Shown here in pieces: positions 7,590-15,979 of a stretch of 42,313 nucleotides of DNA. The notes beneath the pieces are model-generated. The model was not told where the DNA came from. It did no database searches and worked only from the letters and a program-made list of their open reading frames with translations. Each line of letters starts with the position of its first letter. Positions within the stretch are counted from its first letter, which is position 1. The DNA comes from DAIRVC01 sp036803025 (GTDB taxonomy: Bacteria; Chloroflexota; Anaerolineae; Anaerolineales; E44-bin32), in the NCBI GenBank assembly GCA_036803025.1, contig DAIRVC010000006.1:1-42313 (forward strand), given 5' to 3'. Position numbers and translations under genes: made by a program.

Positions 7590-8336
7590 ATGCGCTCTCT
7601 GACGGTCGTGATCCCCACCTACAACGAAGCGGACAATCTGACGCCGCTGACGGCTGAGCTGTGGGGTCTGCCGATTCCTGACCTGCACCTGCTAATCGTC
7701 GACGACGGTTCGCCAGACGGCACCGGCGAACTGGCGGAGGAGATTGCGGCCCGCAACCCGGGCAAGCTGGAGGTCATCCGGCGTGCCGGCAAGCTGGGTC
7801 TGGGCACCGCCTACATCACCGGCTTTCGGACTGCGTTGGCTTCCGGCACACAGGCGATCGCCCAGATGGACGCCGACTTCTCGCACTCGCCCGCCTACTT
7901 GCCGACCTTCCTGGAGGCGCTCGAATCCTCCGACGCGGTCTTTGGATCGCGCTATGTCCCGGGCGGCCAACTCGATGCGCGTTGGGGTCTCGGGCGGGTT
8001 ATGCTCTCGTGGTTCGGCAATTTCTACGCCCGCACTATCCTGGGCTTGCGTGTTCTGGATGCGACGGGGGGATTCCGCGTCTGGCGCCGCGAGACGCTGG
8101 CGGCCATGCCTCTGGAGCGCATCCTCTCCAACGGCTACGTGTTCCAGGTTGAGATGGCGTTCGTCGCCCAGCGGCTCGGGTTCCGCCTGGCCGAGATGCC
8201 AATCTACTTCGAGGACCGCCGCATCGGGCAATCGAAGATGACGCTGCGGATTCAGGCCGAGGCGGCGCTGCGGGTCTGGCAAGTCCTGCGCGCCCACGGC
8301 CGGCTTTCGCCGGCCGATCGGCGTCCGCTAGTCTGA
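7590..8336 (+). CDS. Polyprenol-phosphate mannosyltransferase-like GT2 glycosyltransferase
   Basis: A 248-residue GT2-family enzyme of the dolichol-phosphate mannose synthase type. The start VVIPTYNEADNL, the nucleotide-binding DDGSPDGT (38-45), QMDADFSHSP (DxD at 94-96), FGSRYVPGG and the C-terminal RRIGQSKM are all family signatures. It transfers a sugar from GDP- or UDP-sugar to a polyprenyl phosphate at the inner face of the membrane, for protein or cell-wall glycosylation. No C-terminal GtrA-like membrane domain is present. The ATG at 7590 follows AGGAAG; the frame is open upstream but overlaps the V4R gene without homology. It ends convergently with rsmA, overlapping by 9 nt. Confidence 0.9.
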   Translation: MRSLTVVIPTYNEADNLTPLTAELWGLPIPDLHLLIVDDGSPDGTGELAEEIAARNPGKLEVIRRAGKLGLGTAYITGFRTALASGTQAIAQMDADFSHSPAYLPTFLEALESSDAVFGSRYVPGGQLDARWGLGRVMLSWFGNFYARTILGLRVLDATGGFRVWRRETLAAMPLERILSNGYVFQVEMAFVAQRLGFRLAEMPIYFEDRRIGQSKMTLRIQAEAALRVWQVLRAHGRLSPADRRPLV

Positions 8337-9212
8337 GACCGCTTCGGCCAGCATCCCCCGGCGGCGAGCGGTCTGCGCCAGGCGATCCCAGTCTTCCCAA
8401 CGCAGTTCCTGAGCCCGCGCCCGCGGCGGCAGCCCCGCTTCCTCCAGCAGCCCTTCGACTTGGGAGGCCTGGATGTGCAGGCCGCCGGCCAGCGCATTGC
8501 GAAGCTGCTTCCTCTTCTGATTGAACCCCAGCCGGGCCAACCGGAAGAGATCGTCGATGCGGCCGGCCGGAAGGCGCGGCTCCGCCAGCACATCCACGCG
8601 CAGCACGGCCGAATCGACCTTGGGCGGCGGAACGAACGCACCCGCCGGGATTCGGCCCATCACCCGCGCCTTTCCGTAAAGCTGGACACTCAAGGCCAAC
8701 AGGCTCATCTCCCCGGCGGAGGCGACGATCCGCTCGGCGACCTCGCGCTGGATCGTCAGCACCAGCGCGCTCGGCGGGCGGCGGGCCTCCAGTAGCCTGC
8801 GGATGAGCTGCGAGGTGATCTGATAGGGGATGTTGGCGACCACCACGTAGGACTCGCCGCCGACCAGCGGTTCGAGGTCGAGTGAGAGGATATCGCCTCG
8901 GATGATGTCGACATTGGTGAACCCCGTCAGCGCCTCTTCAAGCGCCGGCAGGAGACGTCGATCGATCTCGACCGCCAGGACACGACCGGCGGAAGCGGCC
9001 AGCCGGCAGGTCAACGATCCGACGCCGGCGCCGACCTCGAGGACCGTCTCGTTCCCGTGCAGCTCCGCAGCGGAGACGACCTTGTCCAGTGCGGACAGGT
9101 CAAACAGAAAGTGCTGGCCCAGTCGTTTGTCCAGCCGCAGAGCGTGACGGCGCAGAAGCGCTGTGAAATCGGGGAGCCGTGGTGGCGCAGCCCCACGGCC
9201 GGGGAGGCTCAT
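8328..9212 (-). CDS. rsmA: 16S rRNA dimethyladenosine transferase RsmA (KsgA)
   Basis: A 294-residue enzyme that dimethylates two adjacent adenosines near the 3' end of 16S rRNA during small-subunit assembly. Seen are GQHFL (32-36), motif I EVGAGVGSLT (59-68), the acidic VEID, the catalytic NIPY (127-130, commonly NLPY), VPPPKVDSAV and the C-terminal FNQKRKQLRNAL region. The ATG at 9212 overlaps the stop of the YabE-like gene (ATGA) and gives the normal length; the frame is open further upstream. There is no strong Shine-Dalgarno sequence, so translation is probably coupled to the upstream gene. Confidence 0.95.
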   Translation of the reverse strand: MSLPGRGAAPPRLPDFTALLRRHALRLDKRLGQHFLFDLSALDKVVSAAELHGNETVLEVGAGVGSLTCRLAASAGRVLAVEIDRRLLPALEEALTGFTNVDIIRGDILSLDLEPLVGGESYVVVANIPYQITSQLIRRLLEARRPPSALVLTIQREVAERIVASAGEMSLLALSVQLYGKARVMGRIPAGAFVPPPKVDSAVLRVDVLAEPRLPAGRIDDLFRLARLGFNQKRKQLRNALAGGLHIQASQVEGLLEEAGLPPRARAQELRWEDWDRLAQTARRRGMLAEAVSD

Positions 9213-10615
9213 GGGAAGATCCAGGAGATGCTTTCCGCTGATGGGACGGGGGTCAGGAAGTAGACGGTGACGGTGTGGTGCCAACCGACGAAGTTATCCT
9301 CATCGTAGCCCAGGTCGATCCGGCGGCCGCGGATCGCGCTGCCCGTATCGGCCGCATCGGCGAAACCGTAGCCGGGCACGTACATGCGCGTCCCAAACGG
9401 GATGTAACGACGGTCGATCGCCACCAGCCCTTTGGTCAGTCGCCGCCCCGAGGCAGTGATCCCGTACCAGGGCGCGTCGACCGGGGTCCCGGCCGTCGAA
9501 GCGGTGTAGGAGGTTGCATACATCGGGATCGCCCGCCAGTACTCGATGGTGCCGTCATCGGTCGCCAACGTGCGCACCACGATCTGGGTGCCGTAGCCGA
9601 CGAGGCGCGGCCGCGGTTCGACCGCCACCCAGGAGCCTTCGACTTCGCGCCCGACCTCCTGCCCGTCCTCCAGTCGGACGCGGATCCGGCTGGCGGTGAC
9701 ACCGTAGGCCCCCGATTCGATCAGACGCTGGTTGTCGATCTCCAGGTCCGTCACGGGCTGATAGACGGTCTCGAACTCCAACGGAATTTGCTCGACAACC
9801 ACTTCCTCCAGGACGCGCACCAGGCGGATGCGGCCGTCTTCGGGCAGCGGCTGGTCCAGCGCGGGGATGGTGAAGTCAAGGCCGACCGGGATCAGTCCCG
9901 AAGCCGACAGCGCCTGGCGGACGGTATCGGCGGTTGCGCGAGTGTGCAGTTCACGCCCGTCGGCGGCGATGACCAGATCCGTCGAACGCTCCAGCGCGGG
10001 CCGGCTCGCCGATTGGGCCGCCGGACCGGGCGCGAAGCGGTCGCCGCCAAAGAGCTGAATTCCGGCGTCGGCGACCTTCTGGGCAAGCGTCGGCGCGGCC
10101 GAGGCGATCTGCGTTGAGGCGCCGTCCATGTCAAGGGAAACGTGCTCGGGCGAATCAAGGCGCAGCCGCGTGGGAACGGCGGGCAGCGCCTCGGCCGGAT
10201 CAGCCACCCGCACGCCGTCGGCCCACACCCAGGCTCCCGGCAGAAGCCGAGCGCCGGCGGCGGCGAGGATGTTGGCCGGCACCCGATCCGGGGACCAGAT
10301 CCGCCGCGTCTCGCCGTCTGTCTGCAGGACCACGGGCTGGGCACGATCGAGGTGGATTCGCGCGCCGGGGCCGATCGGCCGGTCCGGATCCGGGGAGACT
10401 CGATCCGACGCCTGTGCCGGCCAGCCGCCATCCCTCAGCGCGGCCGCCACCGTCCGGGCGTGCGTGCGGATCTGCGTCGTTCGCCCGTCGACCACAAGCG
10501 TGACCGTCTTCAGGCCGGCGAAGTAGAGCAGCAGGATGCCTGCGGCCGCCAGTCCATAGGCTGCAGCGGCCCACATGGATACGCCCAGTGCCCGAAAGCG
10601 TGACACCAGCCTCAT
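9209..10615 (-). CDS. YabE-like protein: DUF348 repeats, G5 domain and 3D domain
   Basis: A 468-residue secreted or membrane-anchored cell-wall protein. One N-terminal helix (about 12-33) is followed by ubiquitin-like DUF348-type repeats (VTLVVDGRTTQIRTHARTV and later copies such as LVIAADGRELHTRATADTV). A G5-like region follows at about 285-365, then a C-terminal 3D domain with AIDRRYIPFGTRMYVPGYG, ADTGSAI and RIDLG, the three conserved aspartates of the MltA-like fold. Such proteins are thought to remodel peptidoglycan. In Bacillus, yabE lies close upstream of rnmV and ksgA; here it is directly coupled to rsmA and rnmV is absent. The ATG at 10615 lies 8 nt after a TATACT box, so the mRNA may be leaderless. 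Confidence 0.85.
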   Translation of the reverse strand: MRLVSRFRALGVSMWAAAAYGLAAAGILLLYFAGLKTVTLVVDGRTTQIRTHARTVAAALRDGGWPAQASDRVSPDPDRPIGPGARIHLDRAQPVVLQTDGETRRIWSPDRVPANILAAAGARLLPGAWVWADGVRVADPAEALPAVPTRLRLDSPEHVSLDMDGASTQIASAAPTLAQKVADAGIQLFGGDRFAPGPAAQSASRPALERSTDLVIAADGRELHTRATADTVRQALSASGLIPVGLDFTIPALDQPLPEDGRIRLVRVLEEVVVEQIPLEFETVYQPVTDLEIDNQRLIESGAYGVTASRIRVRLEDGQEVGREVEGSWVAVEPRPRLVGYGTQIVVRTLATDDGTIEYWRAIPMYATSYTASTAGTPVDAPWYGITASGRRLTKGLVAIDRRYIPFGTRMYVPGYGFADAADTGSAIRGRRIDLGYDEDNFVGWHHTVTVYFLTPVPSAESISWIFP

Positions 10616-10623
10616 CGCCGGGC

Positions 10624-10629
10624 AGTATA
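10624..10629 (-). promoter_or_regulatory. -10 box of the yabE-like/rsmA transcript
   Basis: TATACT on the minus strand, preceded by GG, lies 8 nt before the ATG at 10615. No convincing -35 is visible. The spacing places the transcription start at or next to the start codon. Confidence 0.4.
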
Positions 10630-10739
10630 CCAGACCGCCCAGAAGGCTCAGGCCGGGCCGTTTTGCGCAGGTAACCTTCAGCCCTGGCACGCATCGAATC
10701 CTTTGCCGCCCCTGACCGCGGGCGTCGGAGACTGTGCAG

Positions 10740-10940
10740 ATGCCGATCTACGAATTCCGTTGTGACACTTGTGGGACGGACTTCGAGGAGCTCGTTCGCA
10801 GCAGCCAGACTATTTCCGAGGTCGCTTGCCCCGCGTGCCGCAGCCGGGAAGTCCGCAAACAGATCTCGCTCGTCGCCTCGCGCTCGAGCAGCCGCCCCTC
10901 AACGGCTCCGTCGTCCGCTGCCTGCGCGACCAGCACTTGA
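10740..10940 (+). CDS. FmdB-family small zinc ribbon protein
   Basis: A 66-residue protein beginning MPIYEFRCDTCG, the signature of the FmdB/CxxC_CXXC_SSSS family. Two CxxC pairs (C8/C11 and C30/C33) form a zinc ribbon, followed by a Ser/Thr-rich tail. Family members are usually annotated as putative regulatory proteins, with no firm function. The ATG at 10740 is preferred over a GTG two codons earlier because MPIYEF is the standard start. It stands alone between yabE-like and the SRP RNA. Confidence 0.85.
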   Translation: MPIYEFRCDTCGTDFEELVRSSQTISEVACPACRSREVRKQISLVASRSSSRPSTAPSSAACATST

Positions 10941-11017
10941 GGGATCCCACGCTGAGCCCGGCCGTGCGCCGGGCGAGATCCTCGAGTCGCCCAATCGATC
11001 GCCCGCCGGTTAACGGT

Positions 11018-11129
11018 GAGCGCCGGGCAGGCTAGCCGGCGGCACCCGGAGGCTCCTCCTTACCGCTGCTGCCTCTCGGCCCTGACGGGGTTCGAAGGAC
11101 TCCGCCGCGCCGGACCCACCCGGACGCTC
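11018..11129 (-). ncRNA. ffs: Signal recognition particle RNA (bacterial small type)
   Basis: The minus strand contains the conserved SRP domain IV core. The Ffh-binding half is GTCAGGGCCGAGAGGCAGCA, with AGCAGCGGTAAG completing the symmetric loop. Flanking arms pair into the expected rod: CCGGGTGGG and GGCGCGGCGGAG on the 5' side with CTCCGGGTGCCGCC and CCTGCCCGG on the 3' side. The outer GAGCG (5') and CGCTC (3') close the helix, setting ends near 11129 and 11018, about 112 nt. The apical loop is GAGA rather than the common GGAA, which still fits a GNRA tetraloop. With Ffh it directs membrane proteins to the translocon. Confidence 0.88.
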
Positions 11130-11135
11130 GAGGTC

Positions 11136-11164
11136 AGCATAACGCCCGCGCACGCGGCTGTCAA
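11136..11164 (-). promoter_or_regulatory. Strong promoter of the SRP RNA
   Basis: Minus-strand TTGACA (11159-11164, perfect consensus), a 17-bp spacer, then TATGCT (11136-11141). It places the start at about 11129, where the RNA's terminal helix begins. This is one of the best matches to a sigma-70 promoter in the window, as expected for a stable RNA. Confidence 0.75.
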
Positions 11165-11218
11165 CTCAGGGGAAGCAAGAGGACTCCCGCTGCACCAGCC
11201 GCACGGAAGTCCCTCAGG

Positions 11219-11305
11219 CGGAGAGGGTGGGATTTGAACCCACGGAGCCTTTCGGCTCACGCGCTCTCCAGGCGCGCGCGTTAGGCCAGACTACGCTACC
11301 TCTCC
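11219..11305 (-). tRNA. tRNA-Ser (anticodon GGA)
   Basis: An 87-nt class II tRNA. The acceptor is GGAGAGG/CCTCTCC with discriminator G, the T arm is GTGGG-TTCAAAT-CCCAC, the anticodon arm is CGCGC-CTGGAGA-GCGCG, giving GGA (reads UCC and UCU), and the variable arm TGAGCCGAAAGGCTC is long, as in tRNA-Ser. CCA is not encoded. Confidence 0.95.
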
Positions 11306-11333
11306 GGGAACGGAACGGTCGAGTTGCCGGCGG

Positions 11334-11339
11334 ATTATA
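11334..11339 (-). promoter_or_regulatory. -10 box of tRNA-Ser
   Basis: TATAAT on the minus strand, 28 nt before the tRNA-Ser 5' end and just downstream of the lipoprotein gene stop. No clear -35 was found. Confidence 0.45.
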
Positions 11340-11352
11340 CCATTCGGGCCGT

Positions 11353-12501
11353 TCAGGGCGCCGGGAGCGGCATCACCCACAAGCTGCGATCGACGGCGGA
11401 CAAGAAGACGAGGTGCGTTCCATCCGGCGAGACCTGCCACTCGTTCCCGCCGATGGCGAAGATGGTCTCCTCTGGTACGGACAACAGTACGACCTCGCCA
11501 CTGGAGGTATCGATCTGAAGCAACCTGAGGGGCACTTCTTCGTCCAACTCGAGCGGCACGACGAGCAGCTGGCCTTCCTGCCGCCAGCGGTAGGCGCCGA
11601 ACACCTCCAGTCGAGTGTGTTGGCTCCCGTCGGTGCGGACGACGTACAGCCCGTTCGCGCCGGGGCCGGAGTCGAACGCGCTGAAGTAGGCCAGCCAACC
11701 GCCTTCAGGTGAGAGCAGTGGATCCTGCGGGCTCTCCACCTCGGCCAACAGCACCGCCCGACCGTTCTCCGGCTCGATGCGCCACAACCCGGAGGGTCCC
11801 TCGGCCTGGACACGACCGGACACGATCAGGTGCTCCTCTGCCTCCCCCCAGCCGATGATGCCGCCGCCGCGCACGCGAATGACCACGTGCGCGCCGCTTC
11901 CGTCAGCCGCCGCAGTCCAGATGATGCGTTCGCGGAGATCGGGATGCGTGATGCCCTGCGAGCCCATCGTCCAGGCCAGGCTTGCGCCGCTGGGTGAAAG
12001 GCGCACCGCCCGGCCCTCATTGGGAACGTTCCAGCGTTGCCCGTCGGCGAGGCGCTCGACCACCGTCTGCCCGGACCGGTCGTAGGCCATCGTCGTCCAG
12101 CTGGCCGACAGGATCCCGGGAGTCTGGTTCACCAATTCGGGCGGCCCGCCGCTGACCGGAACGGCATAGATCCCAGACGGGCGGTCTTCGGACGGGCGAT
12201 CGATGAATGCGATCCAGCGTGAGTCGGGCGACCAGAAGGCGCGTGTGCAGCAGCCGGACTCGGTCAGACGCAGTGCAGGGGCCGACACCGGCGAATCGGT
12301 CGCGCTGAGCAGAGGTCGCTGGGTCGGGGTGGCTGGCGGCTCGGTTGGGGGACGCACGATGGCCGGCCCGGCGGCTTGAATCGGCGCCGTCGGCGGCGGT
12401 TGAGTCAGCCCCGCCCCGCAGCCGATCAAGAGCAGCGTGAGCAGGCCGATCGAAAGCAGGTCGAAGGGCGCCGGCCTACCAGTCCGGGGGCCAGGGTGCA
12501 T
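11353..12501 (-). CDS. Lipoprotein with TolB/WD40-like beta-propeller repeats
   Basis: A 382-residue lipoprotein. The signal peptide ends in the lipobox LIGC (C28), then a Pro/Thr-rich linker runs to about residue 80. The rest shows repeated propeller-blade motifs of the TolB/PD40 type: FWSPDSRWIAFIDR, RLSPSGASLAWTM, LLSPEGGWLAYFS and QVSPDGTHLVFLS. Its role is unknown; such proteins usually make protein contacts outside the membrane. Of two possible ATGs, 12501 is chosen because GGTGA lies 9 nt upstream; 12510 has no spaced Shine-Dalgarno sequence. It overlaps the M23 gene by 26 nt and is the last gene of the operon starting at 15969. Confidence 0.8.
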   Translation of the reverse strand: MHPGPRTGRPAPFDLLSIGLLTLLLIGCGAGLTQPPPTAPIQAAGPAIVRPPTEPPATPTQRPLLSATDSPVSAPALRLTESGCCTRAFWSPDSRWIAFIDRPSEDRPSGIYAVPVSGGPPELVNQTPGILSASWTTMAYDRSGQTVVERLADGQRWNVPNEGRAVRLSPSGASLAWTMGSQGITHPDLRERIIWTAAADGSGAHVVIRVRGGGIIGWGEAEEHLIVSGRVQAEGPSGLWRIEPENGRAVLLAEVESPQDPLLSPEGGWLAYFSAFDSGPGANGLYVVRTDGSQHTRLEVFGAYRWRQEGQLLVVPLELDEEVPLRLLQIDTSSGEVVLLSVPEETIFAIGGNEWQVSPDGTHLVFLSAVDRSLWVMPLPAP

Positions 12502-13177
12502 CGTAGTCATTCACCAATGGGTAGCCGAAGTACGTGCGCGGCTGGTCGAGCGGATCCGTCCACTGACGCGGATCCTCAAGATCCTGCTCGAACTCGAAGC
12601 CGCCGGTGCCTGCCAGCAGGATGCGGTCCCAGTCCGCCTCGATCAGTGCAAGCGGGTTGTACGCGACCACGTGGTCGGGCGCGTCACGAATCTCCAGGTG
12701 CAGGTGCGGCCGCGAGGTGCAGGTCAGGTCCGGATCGCCCGTAAACCCGACGGCCTCGCCCTGCTGCACCTGCTGGCCGATGCGCAGCGTGGAGCGGGCC
12801 AGCAGATGGCCGTAGAAGGAGGCGTATCCGTTGGGATGATCGATCATCACATTGTGCGGGCCGGCACCGTGGTAGCCGCTGTCGACCTCGCGCACCACGC
12901 CGTCGCCGATGGCGATCACCGGCGTCCCGCACCTGGCCGCCAGATCGATCCCGAAGTGCAGCCCCTGTCCGTCGACATACACGCTATGGCGGTAGCGATA
13001 GGCAAAGACGGTGTTGCCGTATGTCTGAATCAGGAGCCAGGAATCCAGCCCGGGCGGATCGTTGAACGGCAGGCTGAAGGGCCTTGGCGTGGCCTGCGCC
13101 AGCGCAGGCGATCCGAGACTCAGGGCGCAGGCCAGGGTGACCAACGACAGCAGACGGGCGAGTATGGGCCCTCTCAC
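12476..13177 (-). CDS. M23 family metallopeptidase, secreted
   Basis: A 233-residue secreted protein with a signal peptide ending near ALAQA (about residue 29). The LytM/M23 domain has all the expected zinc and catalytic residues: HFGID (H74 and D78), YGHL (H124) and HLHLEIRD (H158 and H160). It should cut peptide cross-links in peptidoglycan. The GTG at 13177 is chosen because it overlaps the TGA of the upstream membrane gene (GTGA), has GAGGG upstream and begins the signal peptide at once; an ATG at 13210 would add 11 residues. The C-terminal 70 residues after the peptidase are unassigned. Confidence 0.9.
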   Translation of the reverse strand: MRGPILARLLSLVTLACALSLGSPALAQATPRPFSLPFNDPPGLDSWLLIQTYGNTVFAYRYRHSVYVDGQGLHFGIDLAARCGTPVIAIGDGVVREVDSGYHGAGPHNVMIDHPNGYASFYGHLLARSTLRIGQQVQQGEAVGFTGDPDLTCTSRPHLHLEIRDAPDHVVAYNPLALIEADWDRILLAGTGGFEFEQDLEDPRQWTDPLDQPRTYFGYPLVNDYDAPWPPDW

Positions 13178-13875
13178 GCGGCCCTCGGCCGGGCCGTGTA
13201 TTGCTGCCATAGGAGAGTGCTGGCCAGTCCGATCCACAGGTGTACGAGGATCAGCGCGTCGCCGCCGTCGAGCGCCGCCAGCGCGCCCTGGGAGACTACG
13301 CCCCAGATCCCGGCTGCCAGCGTCACAACCGCCGCGGCGACGCTTCCCAGGCCGAACCAGCGCGGCCAGGCGGCGAATCCTGGAGCAAGTCCGGCCGTGC
13401 TCACGGCTGTCATCCAGCCCGCCAACAGCACCAGGACGGCGATCGAAAGGACCTGGTCGATGCGCCAGAGCAGCGTGAACCGCTCCAGCGCGCCCTGGTC
13501 CAGTCCGCCAATGACCCCCGACAGGACCACGCTGGAGGCCGTGGCCTCCACGACGTTCAGGCTGAGGGCGATGGCGAAGAGCACGAATCCGAGCGCACCG
13601 GCTGCTGAGCCGAGCCGCATCTGCCGCGGGTCGCGCGAGGCATAGGTCCTATGGAACAGCAGGATGGCCAGGGGAAGGAGGCCGGCGTAGAAGATCAGCG
13701 GGAGCCAGATCAATTTCCCCGGCCCGAGCTCGTTGATCGCCCGCAGCGCCGCCTGCGCGTCGGTGGCGACGGGAAAGGTGCCGAGTAGTCGGCGCGCGAA
13801 CAAAGACAGCCCGGCCCAGATGGCTACGATCGCCGCGTCGATGCGTCTCAGCGCCTTCTCTGTCGATGGATCCAT
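13174..13875 (-). CDS. Hypothetical membrane protein, about six helices
   Basis: A 233-residue polytopic membrane protein of no family I can name. Hydrophobic segments are near 12-30 (IVAIWAGLSLFA), 55-75, 90-112 (GALGFVLFAIALSLNVV), 137-160 (VLSIAVLVLLAGWMTAV), 175-195 and 208-222. There are no obvious catalytic motifs. The ATG at 13875 follows AGGAG with good spacing, 4 nt after the GH1 stop. The frame is open upstream inside GH1, but that part is a shadow. It sits between a glycosidase and a peptidoglycan peptidase, which hints at an envelope role only. Confidence 0.72.
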   Translation of the reverse strand: MDPSTEKALRRIDAAIVAIWAGLSLFARRLLGTFPVATDAQAALRAINELGPGKLIWLPLIFYAGLLPLAILLFHRTYASRDPRQMRLGSAAGALGFVLFAIALSLNVVEATASSVVLSGVIGGLDQGALERFTLLWRIDQVLSIAVLVLLAGWMTAVSTAGLAPGFAAWPRWFGLGSVAAAVVTLAAGIWGVVSQGALAALDGGDALILVHLWIGLASTLLWQQYTARPRAA

Positions 13876-13879
13876 CGGC

Positions 13880-15220
13880 TCATTCTCCTGGGCCACCGGG
13901 GAAGAGGCGCCCCAGCACCTCGGGCGCGTAGGTCGCGACGATCTCGGAGGACAGGGCATTGGCCTTGCAGATCGCTTCGAATAGATCGGCGCTGCGGCGC
14001 TTGCGCCGGGCCTGCGTGGAGACGTCCAGCTCCCACAAGCCGAATCGCTGGGTCCAGCCCCGCTCCCATTCGAAGTTGTCGACCAACGACCAGTGGAAGT
14101 ATCCCCGGACCGGCCAGTTGAAGTTGACGGCACGCCAGACCTGGCGCAGATGCTCCACCAGGTAGCGCGGGCGTAACTGATCGGCATCGTCCTCGACGCC
14201 GTTCTCGGTGATGTAGATCGGTAGCCCATACGCTTCGGCCCAGGTCAGCGCCTGCCACAACCCCTCGGGCTCGTTGGCGATGAATCCGGTTGGGCTGAGG
14301 TCCGCGCCGGCGGGATAGAAGCCCCGCCCGAACATCTCCCCCGCATGCCGGACGTCGAATGCGATGCGCTCGACCGTGTAGTAGTTGAGGCCGAAGAAAT
14401 CCTGAGTGCCGGCAGCCTGCGGCAGACGCTCGCTGCCGAAGATCGACTGGAACCGGCCGGAATGGACGGCGCGAGGCACCAGGGCGTTGACGAAATCGGA
14501 GCGCGTGCGCGCCGCCCAGCGGTCCCACGGGCTGCGCGGATTCGCCGGCTGGAAGCCGCGGTAATGATGAGCCAGCCCCACCTTGGCCTGCGGCTGAAGC
14601 GAATGAATGGCGCGGTACGCGGCCGCGTGCCCAAGGACCATGGCGCGCGCCACGCGCAGGGCCTTGCGCACGTCCTTCTCGCCCGGAGGAAACTCGCCCG
14701 TCACGTAACCAGAGGCCGTGTAGACGTTGGGTTCATTGATGGTGACCCAGATCTCGACCAGATCCTGAAGAGCCGCCACGGCCTTGCGGACATAGCGCTC
14801 GAAGAGTGTGACGATCTCCGGGTTCAGCCACCCACCCTGCTCGGCGATCCACAGCGGGCTGGAGAAGTGATGCAGCGTGACCATCGGCAACAGCCCGCGT
14901 TCGCGCGCGCCGCGCAGGATCTGGCGGTAGGCATCGATCGCAGCGTCGTCCCACACCGCCGGGCTGGGCTCGATGCGGCTCCACTCGATCGACATCCGGT
15001 GCGCGTTCTGCCCCCCTTGCGCCGCATGATCGAAGTCCTCCTGCCATCGTCCGCCCCACCAATCACAGGCTTTCCCGGATTTGTGGCCCTGTCGGATCCG
15101 ACCGGGCTGCTGCTCCCAGGCCCACCAGTCGTTGTTGAAGTTGTCGCCTTCGACCTGGTGCGCAGCCGTTGCCGTCCCCCACAGGAAACCGCGTGGAAAT
15201 CCGTGCGAGGCACGTATCAT
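13880..15220 (-). CDS. Family 1 glycoside hydrolase (beta-glucosidase type)
   Basis: A 446-residue GH1 retaining beta-glycosidase. Signatures are FLWGTATAAHQVEG at the N-terminus, the acid/base glutamate E163 in TINEPN and the nucleophile E339 in YITENG, with FHWSLVDNFEW near the C-terminus. No signal peptide is present, so it acts in the cytoplasm, probably on imported beta-linked disaccharides or glycosides. The length is normal. The ATG overlaps the stop of the GNAT gene (ATGA), so the two are coupled. No sugar transporter lies nearby. Confidence 0.93.
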   Translation of the reverse strand: MIRASHGFPRGFLWGTATAAHQVEGDNFNNDWWAWEQQPGRIRQGHKSGKACDWWGGRWQEDFDHAAQGGQNAHRMSIEWSRIEPSPAVWDDAAIDAYRQILRGARERGLLPMVTLHHFSSPLWIAEQGGWLNPEIVTLFERYVRKAVAALQDLVEIWVTINEPNVYTASGYVTGEFPPGEKDVRKALRVARAMVLGHAAAYRAIHSLQPQAKVGLAHHYRGFQPANPRSPWDRWAARTRSDFVNALVPRAVHSGRFQSIFGSERLPQAAGTQDFFGLNYYTVERIAFDVRHAGEMFGRGFYPAGADLSPTGFIANEPEGLWQALTWAEAYGLPIYITENGVEDDADQLRPRYLVEHLRQVWRAVNFNWPVRGYFHWSLVDNFEWERGWTQRFGLWELDVSTQARRKRRSADLFEAICKANALSSEIVATYAPEVLGRLFPGGPGE

Positions 15221-15969
15221 GCTTGGCGCTCCGGCATGGGCTCGGCCTCGAGCAGCAGAGCCTGTGCTTCAAAGGTGCGCACCCCTGTCGACCGGAATCC
15301 CAGACGGCGAGCCTCGGCTCGTCCCAGCGGGTCGTCGTCTGGCACCCGGTACAGGGCGATGATGCTCTCACTCAACAGTCGCCCGGCTATCGCTGCCAGC
15401 GCGGAGCGGCCGAAGGCGCGGCCGCGCACCTCGGGGTTGACGTCCAGGTAGACCTCGGCGAATGCCGGGCCCTTCCAGTTCAGTCCCGCGGCGACATGGA
15501 CTACCTCGCCGGAGCGGATCTCATAGCGGGGCCAACCGGCCGGGGTGCGCGCCTCAACTACCAGCACATTCACGATCGGTTCGAAGGCACGCAGGTCGAG
15601 CCGCAGGAGCTCGAATACCCTGACGTGGCTCAAGGTGGCCGTCGCCTCTACCCAGGCCCGCTGCTCCAGCGGGGCATGCACGAGCACCGGGCGGCCGGCG
15701 CTCAGCGCCGCCTTTAGAAGCGCTTGCATGCCGGACGGCTGAGCCACGAAGGGGATGACCAGCGGACGGAACAGGTCCACACCGGTCCTGGCGACCGCCA
15801 GGAAGGCGCTGGGGACCCCGTTGGAGGCGTAGTAGGCGAAGATCGAGACTCGCTCGGCAGGGTGGTGGAGCGCGTAGTAGCCCGCCATGGCATCCGCGGC
15901 CGAGCGCTCATCCAGGAGCCGGCTCAGTTGGGTGCGCTCGGAGGGGACGACCAGTCGCACTGCGGCCAT
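15217..15969 (-). CDS. GNAT-family N-acetyltransferase, first gene of operon
   Basis: A 250-residue protein. The C-terminal half has GNAT features: VYLDVNPEVRGRAFGRSAL matches the acetyl-CoA-binding strand 4 and motif A region (RGxxxG-like), followed by YRVPDDDPLGRAEARRLGF. The N-terminal half resembles the degenerate first half of two-GNAT proteins. The substrate is unknown. The ATG at 15969 lies 10 nt after a TAGAAT box, with no Shine-Dalgarno sequence, so the message is probably leaderless. It leads the operon GNAT, GH1, membrane protein, M23, propeller lipoprotein. Confidence 0.75.
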   Translation of the reverse strand: MAAVRLVVPSERTQLSRLLDERSAADAMAGYYALHHPAERVSIFAYYASNGVPSAFLAVARTGVDLFRPLVIPFVAQPSGMQALLKAALSAGRPVLVHAPLEQRAWVEATATLSHVRVFELLRLDLRAFEPIVNVLVVEARTPAGWPRYEIRSGEVVHVAAGLNWKGPAFAEVYLDVNPEVRGRAFGRSALAAIAGRLLSESIIALYRVPDDDPLGRAEARRLGFRSTGVRTFEAQALLLEAEPMPERQA

Positions 15970-15979
15970 ACGGGGGCGG

